A stretch of 64,000 nt of DNA from Nostoc sp. NMS4 (lineage in GTDB: Bacteria; Cyanobacteriota; Cyanobacteriia; Cyanobacteriales; Nostocaceae): NCBI RefSeq assembly GCF_017115095.1, contig NZ_JABXKI010000265.1, positions 1 to 64,000 of the forward strand. Reading direction: 5' to 3'. Both the position numbers and the translations under genes were made by a program. Below are positions 27,643 through 37,400 of the stretch, one piece after another. The notes under the pieces are model-generated. The model made no database searches. It was not told the origin of the DNA and worked only from the letters and a program-made list of their open reading frames with translations. Within the stretch, counting starts at the first letter, position 1; each line of letters opens with the position of its first letter.

Positions 27643-30600
27643 ATTTTCCCTACCTCTGTTACCTTGCCCCTTTGCTGGCGGATTTTTTGGATCAGGGTTT
27701 GCACTGTGGACTCTTTGTGCTGACGGGGAGCAATCTTTTGTTGTCCAAAGCCATCAAACAATTCGTTGAGTTTGACTGTTAAACCTAAATACGCACCTCC
27801 CGCAGAACGTGCGCCAGAAAAATCTCGGTCATCAACTTTACCAAACACGTATCCAGCCGAAAGGCGCAGATTAGGAGTCAGATAGTAACCTGTTTCCAAA
27901 ACAAAGCCTGTCTCAGAATAGTTAGATTGACCAATCCAACGAGCCTCACCGACTAAATCCCAGCTATATCCCAAACGATAAGTTGCTCGCAATTGAGCCA
28001 GATTAACTGTGCTAGTACCAGCTAAATCGTTGGCTATGTAAGAAGTACTATTACGTAGAGCATACTTACCATAGAATTCCCATTGCCAGTTAGGAGCATA
28101 GATAGTTTCTAATGCGAAGGTATGGTCTTGGGAACCCGTACCACTTCCTAACAAAATGGTGTCAGGGATGGTTGAAGGATTTTGACGATATTCATAACGC
28201 AATAAAGCATTAAAGTTATCGTTGTTTGGGTCACGGTAAGCTAAACCCAACTTCAAGTTAGCGGTATCTCCCAATCCTGAAAGCTTTTGATTGGAAGAAC
28301 CGGCTTGTTGATAACGTACTAAAGCCGTGAGAGCCGGAGAAATTTTACCTGTAGCCCCGGCGGTAATTACTGTATTACTACCACTAGAAGATGAGCGATG
28401 TTCATAGCGGGCGCTAGCTTGAAATTGCGGATTATCAGTGTATTCCAACCCGACGCTATAACTATCACCACCCTCAAATCCGATCGCTGATGCAGATTGA
28501 CCAACAGCAAAGGGTTGAGCAAATTGTTGACCTGCTCCAGTCCGTCCGAAGAAGTTCCCAAATACGTGTTCGTAAGCTGTGTTTAACCGCAATCCTGGAG
28601 CAATAGTCCAACGGTTATTTAGACCGATCGCCCCTTGGGTAGTCATTTCATTGGCACCACCCAATATTGAGTAACGACCGGTCAAGGTAGTATCTGATCC
28701 GAGTTTGTGTTCACCGTTGACACTCAAGCTGGTGATGGCATTACCCGAATATTGACCACTAGTGTAAAACTGTTGAGCTAGACTGACATTGACACCAGGA
28801 ATTACCGCCCAATTCAACCCTAAAATAGTCCGATCTGGATAAACACTATCTTTTTGGGAAGATAAGCTGAGTTCATTTTGGGCTTGGAAAGTCAGGTTTT
28901 TAGCTAGAGGAACTGAAAAACGCGATCGCAATTGATCGGAATTACCACTTAAAGCAGCGTCGGGGATGCGGTCTTCTCGTTGACGATGAATCCAATCCAC
29001 ATCGAGAGTAGCTTTACCTAAACGTTGTTGAATACCGGCGGAAATCGTTGTCAGGGAATTATCAACCTTACTTCCAGGTATGGCCTCAGAACGCGGAGCA
29101 AAGAGTTCTTCTAAGGTATCTAGTGGTTGGGGAGCAATACCAAAATTGTCTTCGTGGTCATATTGCACCCTGACGTTAGTGCTTGGGGTAACTTTAGCTG
29201 TAACCTGCGCTCCATAACGAGTTTGTCCGGGGACAAAGCTGATGGTGGCATTATTGGCAAAACCGGTATCAGCAAAACGATAATAGGCGCGGCCTTGAAT
29301 CCCATTCGCAATTTGTCCCTCAGCTTCTAACCGATACGCATCACCTCTGACTTTTCCTACCACATCAGAATCATTACTAGAATGGGCATATTCTGCGATT
29401 AATCTACCCTTTTCACCCAAAGAAATCAGTGCATCTGCACCGTAGAGTTGAAAGTCACGCACTCCCTGATGTTCTTGGACGTAAGTTGCTCCAATCCAAC
29501 TTTCCTGGTTCAACTTGCGGGAAAGATTATATTGCAAACGACCAGCATAGATACTGCCGTCAGAGTCTTGGCTGTCGTATTGATAGGTAACAACAATCCG
29601 ACGTACCAATACTTGTCCAGCTTCATCAATATCAGTACGAAGAATCGGTTCGCGGAATATTAAGGTACCGCGATCATAGTCGATTTCGTAGTCTGGTCCT
29701 CGGTTTAGCTGCTTCCGTTTTAGTACAGTACCAGGACGATTGAGTTCTTCTAACTCAATAAAGACATTTTCACTACCTGGTTGTAATATTCGGCGAGAGA
29801 GGAAGTAATAACCACTAGTACCATCGGGAGCAATAGTATCTCGTTGAAAGCCTTCTAAATGGTTGCCATACAAACCTGTAATTTGTAAGTCTCCTAAGTT
29901 GTAGTTGGCTTTAAAGCCGTGGAGTTGACGGGTGATAGAAGTAAATTGCTGCGATCGCCGCGCAAATTCTTCTGTGTTGTAGTCACCCCACATGGCATAA
30001 TCAGGACTGGAGCCAGGGATACTAGTCGATCGCTCAAGACGCAGAAATACACTGTCAATAGAAGGAGTGACAACATCAACTTTCGAGCTATCGCCGTAGA
30101 CAGGATAGTTTTGCTCGCTAGATTGGTAAGTTCTAAACAGGCGATTATTGCAGTCGCAATCTTCATTCAGACTACGAGAACTGTTATATGCACCTGTAAA
30201 CAACCATTCGCCGATCGCACCAGTCGCAAATACTGCTGAGTGAAAATCTAATTGCGTTCCGTTGTTTTTGTCAGGAGGAAGAAAATCACGGAAACTGCCG
30301 TAATAATTTGTCCCTCTAGCGCCCAAACGTAAATCTACTACCCCTGTCACCAAACTTGGACGGAGTGCGGTTTCAAATTGTAGTTGAGTAAAAGCTTCTA
30401 AATCATTAGCTGTGGCGCGAATTGTGACAGTTTCAGCTTTGAGTTGCGATCGCAAACTCGCTGTAAATTGTCCTCCTTTCGCCTCCACTTGAAATCCAGG
30501 TTGATCGGGTTTGAAGTCTGTTCCCACAAACTCTCCAGCACTGGGTATCAAAGTGATAACAGCATCGCGGTTAGAGCGATTACCATTAGCATCAATCAGT

Positions 30601-31544
30601 TGACCCTTGATTGTAGCCGTCGAACGTCCATCTGCGGGAATACGAGACTCAACTGTTTCTAAAGTTAGTTTTCCTGGCGCTCCCCGGACTGCAACTTGCA
30701 CCGTTACAGGGGGTTCTGTTGCACCAACAACTTGTGCAGATATGGTGTTTATACCTTCTTTTAACGAGACACCATACCATGTCTGCGTCATTAAGTTAGT
30801 AGTGGCATCAGTTTCCGTTCGTCCAATTAAGGAAGAGTCTGCTAAGTTGCCATTCACCCGCAATTCCACTTTACTACCAACAGGAAATTGCAAAACGACG
30901 GTGGTAGCTTGTACATCTACAACACTGTCAGGCGTTGGAGTCAGGATTTTGATTCCTGTAGAGATGGGGGGGGATGGGGGAGATGGGGGAGGTGGGGGAG
31001 GTGGGGTAGTTTCGGCTACTCCGGCAATTTTGCGTAAACCTTTAGGTAAATCGACAGAAGTTGCTGGCTGAAATGGTTGTATTTCTGTTGGAGAAGCTTG
31101 AAACTGTTGCTCAGTGTCTTTGGCTTCGTCGTTATTATCCTCTACTCCGGCAATTTTGCGTAAGCCTCTAGGCAAATTAACCGAAGTTGCTGGTTGAAAT
31201 GGTTGTATTTCCGTTTCAGTTGGCTGGATATCTGCAATTGAAGGATTAGTAGCTGGTGCTGGAGGAGTGGAGGCAATTTCTAGAGGTGCAAACTGCTGCT
31301 GAGAACTTCCCAAAAGATCGGCAGAATTTAGGCGTTGCTGAATTCTTCTCCTTAGCTTTGCACCTTTGTCTTCAAACGTTTTCATAGCTGGGTTAGGCTG
31401 CGCCAACATGGGCTTCTGGCGATCGGAGTTTTCGCTGAGTTCTGCTTTGACTATTGCAGGATACAAAACGAGGCTGAGAGCTACTACTGGCATCGCCCCC
31501 ATCAATTTCAGATTAAATATACTATGGTGCAGTCTGGGTTTCAT
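27639..31544 (-). CDS. Proline-rich outer-membrane beta-barrel protein with Ig-like domain
   Basis: The 1301-aa protein has a signal peptide (GAMPVVALSLVLYPAIVKAE). Residues 60-200 are low-complexity and hold a duplicated segment (EIQPFQPATSVNLPRGLRKI / EIQPFQPATSVDLPKGLRKI) and a Pro run. Next come two Ig-like domains, the second like a bacterial Big-1/invasin fold (ITLIPSAGEFVG). From about 400 to 1290 alternating strands with aromatic girdles suggest a large outer-membrane barrel (DLRLGARGTNYYGSF ... LSAGYVFGKVDDRDFSG ... LGLTVKLNEL). It overlaps by 4 nt with both the DUF11 gene upstream and the beta-helix gene downstream. It may anchor or export the neighbouring DUF11 and helix proteins, which is inference from the coupling. 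Confidence 0.8.
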   Translation of the reverse strand: MKPRLHHSIFNLKLMGAMPVVALSLVLYPAIVKAELSENSDRQKPMLAQPNPAMKTFEDKGAKLRRRIQQRLNSADLLGSSQQQFAPLEIASTPPAPATNPSIADIQPTETEIQPFQPATSVNLPRGLRKIAGVEDNNDEAKDTEQQFQASPTEIQPFQPATSVDLPKGLRKIAGVAETTPPPPPPPSPPSPPISTGIKILTPTPDSVVDVQATTVVLQFPVGSKVELRVNGNLADSSLIGRTETDATTNLMTQTWYGVSLKEGINTISAQVVGATEPPVTVQVAVRGAPGKLTLETVESRIPADGRSTATIKGQLIDANGNRSNRDAVITLIPSAGEFVGTDFKPDQPGFQVEAKGGQFTASLRSQLKAETVTIRATANDLEAFTQLQFETALRPSLVTGVVDLRLGARGTNYYGSFRDFLPPDKNNGTQLDFHSAVFATGAIGEWLFTGAYNSSRSLNEDCDCNNRLFRTYQSSEQNYPVYGDSSKVDVVTPSIDSVFLRLERSTSIPGSSPDYAMWGDYNTEEFARRSQQFTSITRQLHGFKANYNLGDLQITGLYGNHLEGFQRDTIAPDGTSGYYFLSRRILQPGSENVFIELEELNRPGTVLKRKQLNRGPDYEIDYDRGTLIFREPILRTDIDEAGQVLVRRIVVTYQYDSQDSDGSIYAGRLQYNLSRKLNQESWIGATYVQEHQGVRDFQLYGADALISLGEKGRLIAEYAHSSNDSDVVGKVRGDAYRLEAEGQIANGIQGRAYYRFADTGFANNATISFVPGQTRYGAQVTAKVTPSTNVRVQYDHEDNFGIAPQPLDTLEELFAPRSEAIPGSKVDNSLTTISAGIQQRLGKATLDVDWIHRQREDRIPDAALSGNSDQLRSRFSVPLAKNLTFQAQNELSLSSQKDSVYPDRTILGLNWAVIPGVNVSLAQQFYTSGQYSGNAITSLSVNGEHKLGSDTTLTGRYSILGGANEMTTQGAIGLNNRWTIAPGLRLNTAYEHVFGNFFGRTGAGQQFAQPFAVGQSASAIGFEGGDSYSVGLEYTDNPQFQASARYEHRSSSSGSNTVITAGATGKISPALTALVRYQQAGSSNQKLSGLGDTANLKLGLAYRDPNNDNFNALLRYEYRQNPSTIPDTILLGSGTGSQDHTFALETIYAPNWQWEFYGKYALRNSTSYIANDLAGTSTVNLAQLRATYRLGYSWDLVGEARWIGQSNYSETGFVLETGYYLTPNLRLSAGYVFGKVDDRDFSGARSAGGAYLGLTVKLNELFDGFGQQKIAPRQHKESTVQTLIQKIRQQRGKVTEVGKI

Positions 31545-33082
31545 TTCTTGACTGGCTCCTGAAATGTGGGGGTGACAGCGAAGTTCATGCGTACCAAGCC
31601 ACCAGGCTCTAAACGCACCAAACGAGATTGACTATTCCGTTCGCGGAATTTTTGGTTAGGAGCTAAGGTATAACCAGGGAGACTGCTGAGGTCTAATACA
31701 CCTGTGTGGTATCCAGGTAAGGCATTAGCTAAGGAGAACAAACCATTGGGATCTGTAGTGATGCGGTTTCCGTCCTCCAGAAAAATCACTGCATTTGGGA
31801 TTCCAGGTTCACCGGGTTGCTGTTCACCGTCAAAGTTTTTATCAACAAACACGCGACCGATAATCGTGCCACAGTCAGAAACAATTCCAGGACTAATTTT
31901 CAATTGATGGGTTGCTGGGCCATCCTTGACGCTAAAATTGTTATCATCTCGTTGGGCATTTGCGATCGCACTATTACGACCATCACCACGCAACGAATCG
32001 GGTGTTAGTTGAGCAGCATAGGCAATATTCAAGACTTTCTCGCTAGGAATCGTGACGTTTGTGCGGAATGTCACTGTGTTACCATTGCGCTCTGAGGTAA
32101 TCGCCACTGGTTGACCATCCACCTCTCCCCGCAAAACTTTCGGCAAAAAATCGAATCCTAAAGGGAGGCTGTCGGTGACAAATATATTATTCAAACCAGC
32201 ATCAGCAAGATTTTTTAGCGACAGGCGATAGATTACCGTATCTCCAGGTTCAGCAGCAGCGCGATCGCCTGTTTTGATAATCTGCAACTGATTGGCTTGG
32301 CACATATTTGTAGTGAATTCAAAGGCTGATAAGTCTAGTCCTACTGTTTCTGCATTAGGAACTACAACAACTGTTTGCTCTACTCTGGTTTCGCCTGTAA
32401 GATTGATTGGTTGACCATCTAGAGAACTAGCTACATATCGCACCACATTATTACTTTGTGTGCTAGTGCTAGTAAGAATTTCAATCTTGATCCGTCGCTG
32501 TTTGTAGATAGAATTTGGTGGTGCATTGACTACAAAAATGTAGATTCTACCCGGATCGGTTTGACCTCTATTCGGATCGAGTAGGAAATTGTAGACACCC
32601 GCAGGGTCATTGTTAAGAAAGTAGGGGTTACTATTCTCGGTATTTGGCGATTTACCGCCAGGAATTTTGTTGTTAGGAATATCTGGGAACTCTGTTCGAG
32701 TTAAAGCAAGCAAGCTACCCAATTCTGTCCCCGTTGGGTCGCTAGGATTAGGTTCATATAAGCCAACTGAAAAATTTGTATAGTCAGGTAAAATTGAGCC
32801 AGCGCAACCTAAAATCCGTCCTAATGGATCGATTAATGGTGCAGGAGTAACACTAAGCTGACTAGAATTTCCTTGATATTGATAATTAGTAGCCGAATCT
32901 GTATAAGTATAAGCAGCTTGATTGATGAATGGCACAGACGCAGCCAGATTCTTAGTCTGTTGTGCGATCGCTGGTAAAACTATAGTAGTATGCAAAAAAC
33001 TTCCCAGGAGAACAGTTGTTGTTAACCGTCGCCACCAGTTCTTGCTAGAAGTAATTTGCTTTTGGTATTGAGGACGGCTCAC
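31541..33082 (-). CDS. Exported DUF11/SdrB-type protein
   Basis: The 513-aa protein has a long basic signal region (WWRRLTTTVLLGSFLHTTIVLPAIAQ). The middle contains a DUF11 domain (QIIKTGDRAAAEPGDTVIYR ... VTDSLPLGFDFLP), the repeat found in large surface proteins. The C-terminal part is a prealbumin/SdrB-like module (IGRVFVDKNFDGEQQPGEPG) ending in a strand-rich stretch (LVRLEPGGLVRMNFAV). Its stop overlaps the barrel gene's ATG (ATGA, 31541-31544), so the two proteins are probably made in matched amounts. The C-terminal module followed at once by a barrel gene suggests the two contact each other in the outer membrane (inference). Confidence 0.83.
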   Translation of the reverse strand: MSRPQYQKQITSSKNWWRRLTTTVLLGSFLHTTIVLPAIAQQTKNLAASVPFINQAAYTYTDSATNYQYQGNSSQLSVTPAPLIDPLGRILGCAGSILPDYTNFSVGLYEPNPSDPTGTELGSLLALTRTEFPDIPNNKIPGGKSPNTENSNPYFLNNDPAGVYNFLLDPNRGQTDPGRIYIFVVNAPPNSIYKQRRIKIEILTSTSTQSNNVVRYVASSLDGQPINLTGETRVEQTVVVVPNAETVGLDLSAFEFTTNMCQANQLQIIKTGDRAAAEPGDTVIYRLSLKNLADAGLNNIFVTDSLPLGFDFLPKVLRGEVDGQPVAITSERNGNTVTFRTNVTIPSEKVLNIAYAAQLTPDSLRGDGRNSAIANAQRDDNNFSVKDGPATHQLKISPGIVSDCGTIIGRVFVDKNFDGEQQPGEPGIPNAVIFLEDGNRITTDPNGLFSLANALPGYHTGVLDLSSLPGYTLAPNQKFRERNSQSRLVRLEPGGLVRMNFAVTPTFQEPVKK

Positions 33083-33284
33083 GGAACATATCTCCTCTGG
33101 GATGCCAAGCTTGTTATTAATAAAAACACTGCTTTATTTAGGAAAATCTAAATTATGAAATGGGACTTACTGCAAGTAAACTGCCACAGTAATCCGATTT
33201 GATTATGTAAAACATTCGGTGAAACTTGTTCTTGGTCATTTATAATTACAAATGACGAAGGACAAAAAACAAGCCTAATTTCAA

Positions 33285-33863
33285 TTACCGGACTTGGGTT
33301 TGATAAGTCGCCTTGACTGCTGTTTTGGCTGCAACTGACGGAATCTGTAAACGGATGTGGGTGTAAGCAATGGCTGGTGCTGGTTTAGTTTCCACTTTGC
33401 CGTCAGGAAGAGTAACTTTAACAGTGGGATTTTCGACAAAGCTGCGCCCACCATCAATGCTGTAACTAATTTTTGCACTATTGGTTACACTAGCAGACTT
33501 AAGTACGTATACCATTCCTTTGGGAATTGGTTGATTGAGAGTCAAATTAGTGACTGGGCGATCGCTCTTATTTTCGCCAGTTAAGGTATATCGCAACACA
33601 TCACCGGGTTGTACCACAGCTTGACCTTTTAAAGGTTGCCATGTTTTGCTTTGCTTACCTTGTTGATCCTGTGCAACCACTTGCTTTTCTGCTTCTAAGC
33701 GCAATTGAATTTGCCCTTTAGTTTGGACATTTTGAGCAACGGCACTTGTAGAATGCCAAATATTAGCCACTCCGGGAACTTGACTAACAAATGGTACTGT
33801 AGCAATGAGTGCGATCGCTCCTAAACCTGCAATAGAAAGACGCTTCATAATTAATAACCTCAA
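33285..33863 (-). CDS. Small exported DUF11-domain protein
   Basis: This 192-aa protein has a signal peptide (RLSIAGLGAIALIATVPFV) and essentially one DUF11 domain (VVQPGDVLRYTLTGENKSDR ... NLTLNQPIPKGMVYV ... AKISYSIDGGRSF). The end KTAVKATYQTQVR is the last strand. DUF11 domains are Ig-like folds used as spacers or structural units of surface fibres. It lies about 200 nt upstream of the next DUF11 gene on the same strand and 157 nt downstream of the 851-aa DUF11 gene. A hairpin in that latter gap suggests a separate or partially terminated transcript. Confidence 0.83.
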   Translation of the reverse strand: MRLLIMKRLSIAGLGAIALIATVPFVSQVPGVANIWHSTSAVAQNVQTKGQIQLRLEAEKQVVAQDQQGKQSKTWQPLKGQAVVQPGDVLRYTLTGENKSDRPVTNLTLNQPIPKGMVYVLKSASVTNSAKISYSIDGGRSFVENPTVKVTLPDGKVETKPAPAIAYTHIRLQIPSVAAKTAVKATYQTQVR

Positions 33864-33921
33864 AAAACTTTCACAATATTGATTACTGACTTATCTTTCC
33901 CCGTTTTGCTAGGGAATAATC

Positions 33922-33964
33922 AGTTTGTAGTTAGCGGTTTATGGCTAAATCGCCAACTACAAAT
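33922..33964. repeat. Palindromic dispersed repeat, copy 3 (TTTGTAG family, short)
   Basis: AGTTTGTAGTTAGCGGTTTATGGC-TAAATCGCCAACTACAAAT is a shorter relative of 928-994 and 22108-22168, with the same TTTGTAGT...ACTACAAA ends. Confidence 0.55.
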
Positions 33965-33980
33965 ACAAATGCACTTATTA

Positions 33981-34008
33981 CACCCCTCTTTATTGGCAAA
34001 GAGGGGTG
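33981..34008 (-). terminator. Hairpin downstream of the 851-aa DUF11 gene
   Basis: CACCCCTCTTT-ATTGGC-AAAGAGGGGTG is a perfect 11-bp stem 13 nt past the stop of the minus-strand gene at 34021. There is no long T-run on the minus side, so it may attenuate rather than fully stop transcription into the rest of the cluster. Confidence 0.6.
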
Positions 34009-34020
34009 AAGTCAAACTAT

Positions 34021-36576
34021 CTAGTTAACCTTGCGTTGGAAGGTAAACGTTCTTTGAACACCAGGCGCAACTTGTCCGGTTGCAGTATCTACATACTTGG
34101 TGACATCGGTAGTAACGGTAGTTCCAGTTTGGTCGATGCCAGAGCTAGTAGCTGGATTACCACTGAAGAACTGAATAGTCGAAGCACCAGAATCTTGAGC
34201 TGAACCAACAACGTTGCTAGTATCAATTTGAGTGTTGGTATCGTTGTCTTTCGCCCAGTTGTTGGGGGCTTGTGTACCATCTTCACTAATCACGACTTTG
34301 TTAGCATTCAAAATCACGTTACCGGTTCCAGCTTGAGCATCAGAAATATTTTTGTATCTGATTTGGTACTCAATAATGTTGCCTGGAGCAGGATTTCTGG
34401 GTACATCAGCAACTCCTGAATTCGGATCGATACCGTTAAAAGCTGGTGTAGATTCAAAGTCATCTTGACCTGTACCAACAGATGGACCGGTTCCTGGCAG
34501 AACTCGTGACACTTTCACCAGTTTTAAGAAACCAGTGTAGACGCGATCGATAGTGGTGTTTGTGCTAATAGCCCCGCTGACATTAATGGAAGCAATAATG
34601 GGTACAGGGAAGCCAAATTCTGTATCGCCAGCGTAGTCAGCGATCGTATCAGTTGATAGAGACGTGTTAGCTGGTAGATTAACTTCTACACCATAGTTGA
34701 CAGTTGCACCAGGAGCAACGTTAGGAATTGTAATTGGTGTACTAGCTGTTGTAAAGATTCCTGTTGCTTGATCGTAGGTATAGACAGCAGAACTACTAGC
34801 ATAGGTAATAGTTACCTGAGTGCCATTTGGTAAATCTAGTTTATTTGTTGGTTGCGTTGGAGCTAGTGTAATAGTCCCAGGGTTAGTACCACTATTACTA
34901 ATGGTGTTGGTGAAAGCAACTGCTGAGGGGTCTAATTTGGAACCAGGTAAGGTATTAGCAGGAACAAGTGAAGATTTGTTAGTGAAGTCATCGTTAGTCA
35001 GACCTGAAGGCCCAGTAGCATCTGGCTTATTCTGTGGCCCGTTAAGTACTGCTGAGGCTACAGGTGCTTGAATTGTAAAGGTGTTTGCTTCACCACCCGT
35101 TGAACCATCGCCAGTGTTGTTGTTAGCTGTGTCAACACCAGTTTCAGGAGATGCTGGCGTATCAATATAGCCATCATCAACACTGGTAAGTGGCAGAGTA
35201 TCAGGAACACCATCAGCATTGGTATCTGTACCAGGAGGAGGAGTCATAGCACCTGGAGCGCCGTCGTAGTTGCTGGGATTTTGGTCGCCAGATTCATCGT
35301 ATACCGGGGCGTTAGTGCCGGGTGTTTGACCAAATAATTGAGCGATGTTAGCAACGGTTAAAGGTGAAGTTGCACCTGATTCAATTGCTAGTTGAATTGA
35401 GAAGCCATTGACTGTTGTACCAGGAGCGACGGAAGTAACGGTTCCTGGCTTATTGATAAAACCAACGCGAGTGACTGAGGCTAGAGAGGCTGGTGCTGTT
35501 CTAGTCCAACTAGCTGTATTCGCATCAGTTGTAACTGGATCGACAGAATAGACAGCTTCCCAACCAAGAGGGGGAGTTGGTGCAACTGCCAAATCAGTAC
35601 CCGCAGGAATGGCATCAGAAACTAAGATATAGTTGCCAGGATTACCATCAACTGTAATGCTTGTACCTGTCAAAGCGGCTGGGGTAATTCCTTGTCCTGT
35701 AGGATCGTTAGACTCAACTCGCAAACTTAAATCGTAGGTAAGTTTGTCATCTGTAATCGCTGTTGTGCCAGCATTGTTGTAAGCACTGCGAGTCTTAAGA
35801 ACAGTGGCTAAAGAGAAGGTTTTAACAGTTGTACCAACTTTGATTTGCTCGGTAGAACTAGCTTCACGAGTACCGTTAACTGGTACGCCATTTACTTCAC
35901 CAGGAGTATTATCGGGGTTATCTACGGTGTAAACGTCACCACCATCTGGACTCCGCAATTGGTTTTGAGCATCCCCAGGGGTTTCACCAAGGGTAACGGT
36001 AATGATGTCATTGGCTTGAGCGCCAGCTTGGACGGTAACTGGTACACGCACTAATACACTACCACCAGGGGCGATGGAGGGTATGATTGCCTCTGTGCCA
36101 GTGATATTTTGCCAAGTTGTGCCGCCATCAGTGCTGTATTGGAGGTTATTGGGTGTACCACCATTTGGTAATGTGCCGGAAACTGTTCCAGGCCCAGTTG
36201 TTTTAGCTAAGTTAGGAACCCGGAATTGGGTTGCGTCGTTACCTACGTTTGTCAAAGTGTAGGTGTAGATGAGTAAATCACCAACCGCAACAGTACCACC
36301 ATTGCTATCTGTAACTCCAGAAGCGTTGAGAGTGATACCAGCAACTTCTGCCACAGTTACAACAACAGTGTTTGAGGCGGTATTTATGGTTGTCCCTGGA
36401 TCGTTAGGATCTTCGTAGGTCGCTGTCGCCGTGTTGCTGATGGATTGACCCGCAGCTGTACCGTCAGCTAATACAGGTGCAATAAATTGGAAAAGGCTAC
36501 TAGTTAATAATGCTGTTGCTACTACAGATTGATAGCGCTGGCGTTTCTTGTTAACTGATCTGTTTCGGTTTACCAT
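34021..36576 (-). CDS. Large exported DUF11-repeat surface protein
   Basis: The 851-aa protein starts with a basic then hydrophobic signal (KRQRYQSVVATALLTSSLFQ ... APVLADG). It has several DUF11/Ig-like repeats (NASGVTDSNGGTVAVGDLLI, VTLGETPGDAQNQ, NISDAQAGTGNVILNANKVV), rich in Thr, Gly, Pro and Asp with few Lys. Composition and repeats resemble S-layer or fibre proteins. The last residues (RTFTFQRKVN) are aromatic/basic and resemble the end of the GEVED protein (IRFRGKVK), possibly a shared sorting or anchoring end. It is the first gene of the surface cluster; about 820 nt of AT-rich spacer upstream should hold its promoter. The many plus-strand ORFs are shadows. Confidence 0.85.
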   Translation of the reverse strand: MVNRNRSVNKKRQRYQSVVATALLTSSLFQFIAPVLADGTAAGQSISNTATATYEDPNDPGTTINTASNTVVVTVAEVAGITLNASGVTDSNGGTVAVGDLLIYTYTLTNVGNDATQFRVPNLAKTTGPGTVSGTLPNGGTPNNLQYSTDGGTTWQNITGTEAIIPSIAPGGSVLVRVPVTVQAGAQANDIITVTLGETPGDAQNQLRSPDGGDVYTVDNPDNTPGEVNGVPVNGTREASSTEQIKVGTTVKTFSLATVLKTRSAYNNAGTTAITDDKLTYDLSLRVESNDPTGQGITPAALTGTSITVDGNPGNYILVSDAIPAGTDLAVAPTPPLGWEAVYSVDPVTTDANTASWTRTAPASLASVTRVGFINKPGTVTSVAPGTTVNGFSIQLAIESGATSPLTVANIAQLFGQTPGTNAPVYDESGDQNPSNYDGAPGAMTPPPGTDTNADGVPDTLPLTSVDDGYIDTPASPETGVDTANNNTGDGSTGGEANTFTIQAPVASAVLNGPQNKPDATGPSGLTNDDFTNKSSLVPANTLPGSKLDPSAVAFTNTISNSGTNPGTITLAPTQPTNKLDLPNGTQVTITYASSSAVYTYDQATGIFTTASTPITIPNVAPGATVNYGVEVNLPANTSLSTDTIADYAGDTEFGFPVPIIASINVSGAISTNTTIDRVYTGFLKLVKVSRVLPGTGPSVGTGQDDFESTPAFNGIDPNSGVADVPRNPAPGNIIEYQIRYKNISDAQAGTGNVILNANKVVISEDGTQAPNNWAKDNDTNTQIDTSNVVGSAQDSGASTIQFFSGNPATSSGIDQTGTTVTTDVTKYVDTATGQVAPGVQRTFTFQRKVN

Positions 36577-37400
36577 AGAAGTAGTTTGTTTATTTGCTGA
36601 ACTTGTATCTTGGACTTTAAGACAGGATAAGGTTCGGCAATTCCTTTAAGAATGACCGATTACATCTACCCAAAGCTTTGACGTTTCACTTTGGAAATAC
36701 ATCTTTAAGGAGTTAAGTTATTTACACTCCTTAAAAATTATCTTGAGGCAATAGGCAGAAATATTTACCAACTTTTTTGATGCTGACCTTTAAGAACCAG
36801 GCTAGCGATCGCAAGTATCTTTAACTTCTGATTGTGTCCCTGCTGATTTTCTTGATACAAGTATAAATGTAACTTTTATAGCAAAAATAGTCTTCAGTGT
36901 ATATAAGTAACTTCGATAGCTGTCAATAATTGCATCAAAGCTGAAAAATTAACTTTAATTTTGCAATATAAATAACTTTAATTATAAGCAAAAAAGACTA
37001 CAACCTATAGACAACAATGCTTTTGGCTCTTTATTGCTATATATTCAGACTACTCAGCACAGTTCTTTTAAATCGAATAAATAAAATTAATTAAGTGATT
37101 GAGATCACTAGAAAGTGATGATAAGTTAATTCTATGCAATTTTGTCATATATAAAATGCAATTTAGTCATAACAGATATCAGTGTTAAAACTGAGTAGCA
37201 CGAGCTACTGCCTTGATTTGTAAAATAAAACAGTTCAGCGTAACTACTAAATTTGGTGATTACTGAGTATAAAAGGTTTATAAAAATCATTCCTTTGATT
37301 ACCAAACATACCCGACAAAATTTGTCGGGTATGTTTGACTGGTATTTTTGCTCGTGTTACTATCAAGCGACAGTGACAGACAAACAGGGAAAGCTAGTTT
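36577..37400. other. Long AT-rich divergent promoter region
   Basis: It separates the minus-strand surface cluster from thrC. No ORF of interest is present (the 70-aa ORF at 37253 overlaps thrC out of frame). The only strong structure is the palindrome at 37304-37336. One HIP1 site lies near 36805. Confidence 0.5.
37304..37336. promoter_or_regulatory. Perfect 16-bp-arm palindrome 64 nt upstream of thrC
   Basis: AAACATACCCGACAAA-A-TTTGTCGGGTATGTTT is a perfect inverted repeat with a single central base. The one-base loop makes an RNA terminator less likely than a dimeric repressor operator, although a terminator of an upstream transcript cannot be excluded. It stands in the thrC leader region. 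Confidence 0.5.

Noticed and set aside
37250-37400. T-box or other riboswitch in the thrC leader
   Set aside because: No T-box consensus or known aptamer pattern was recognised; only the palindrome is visible.
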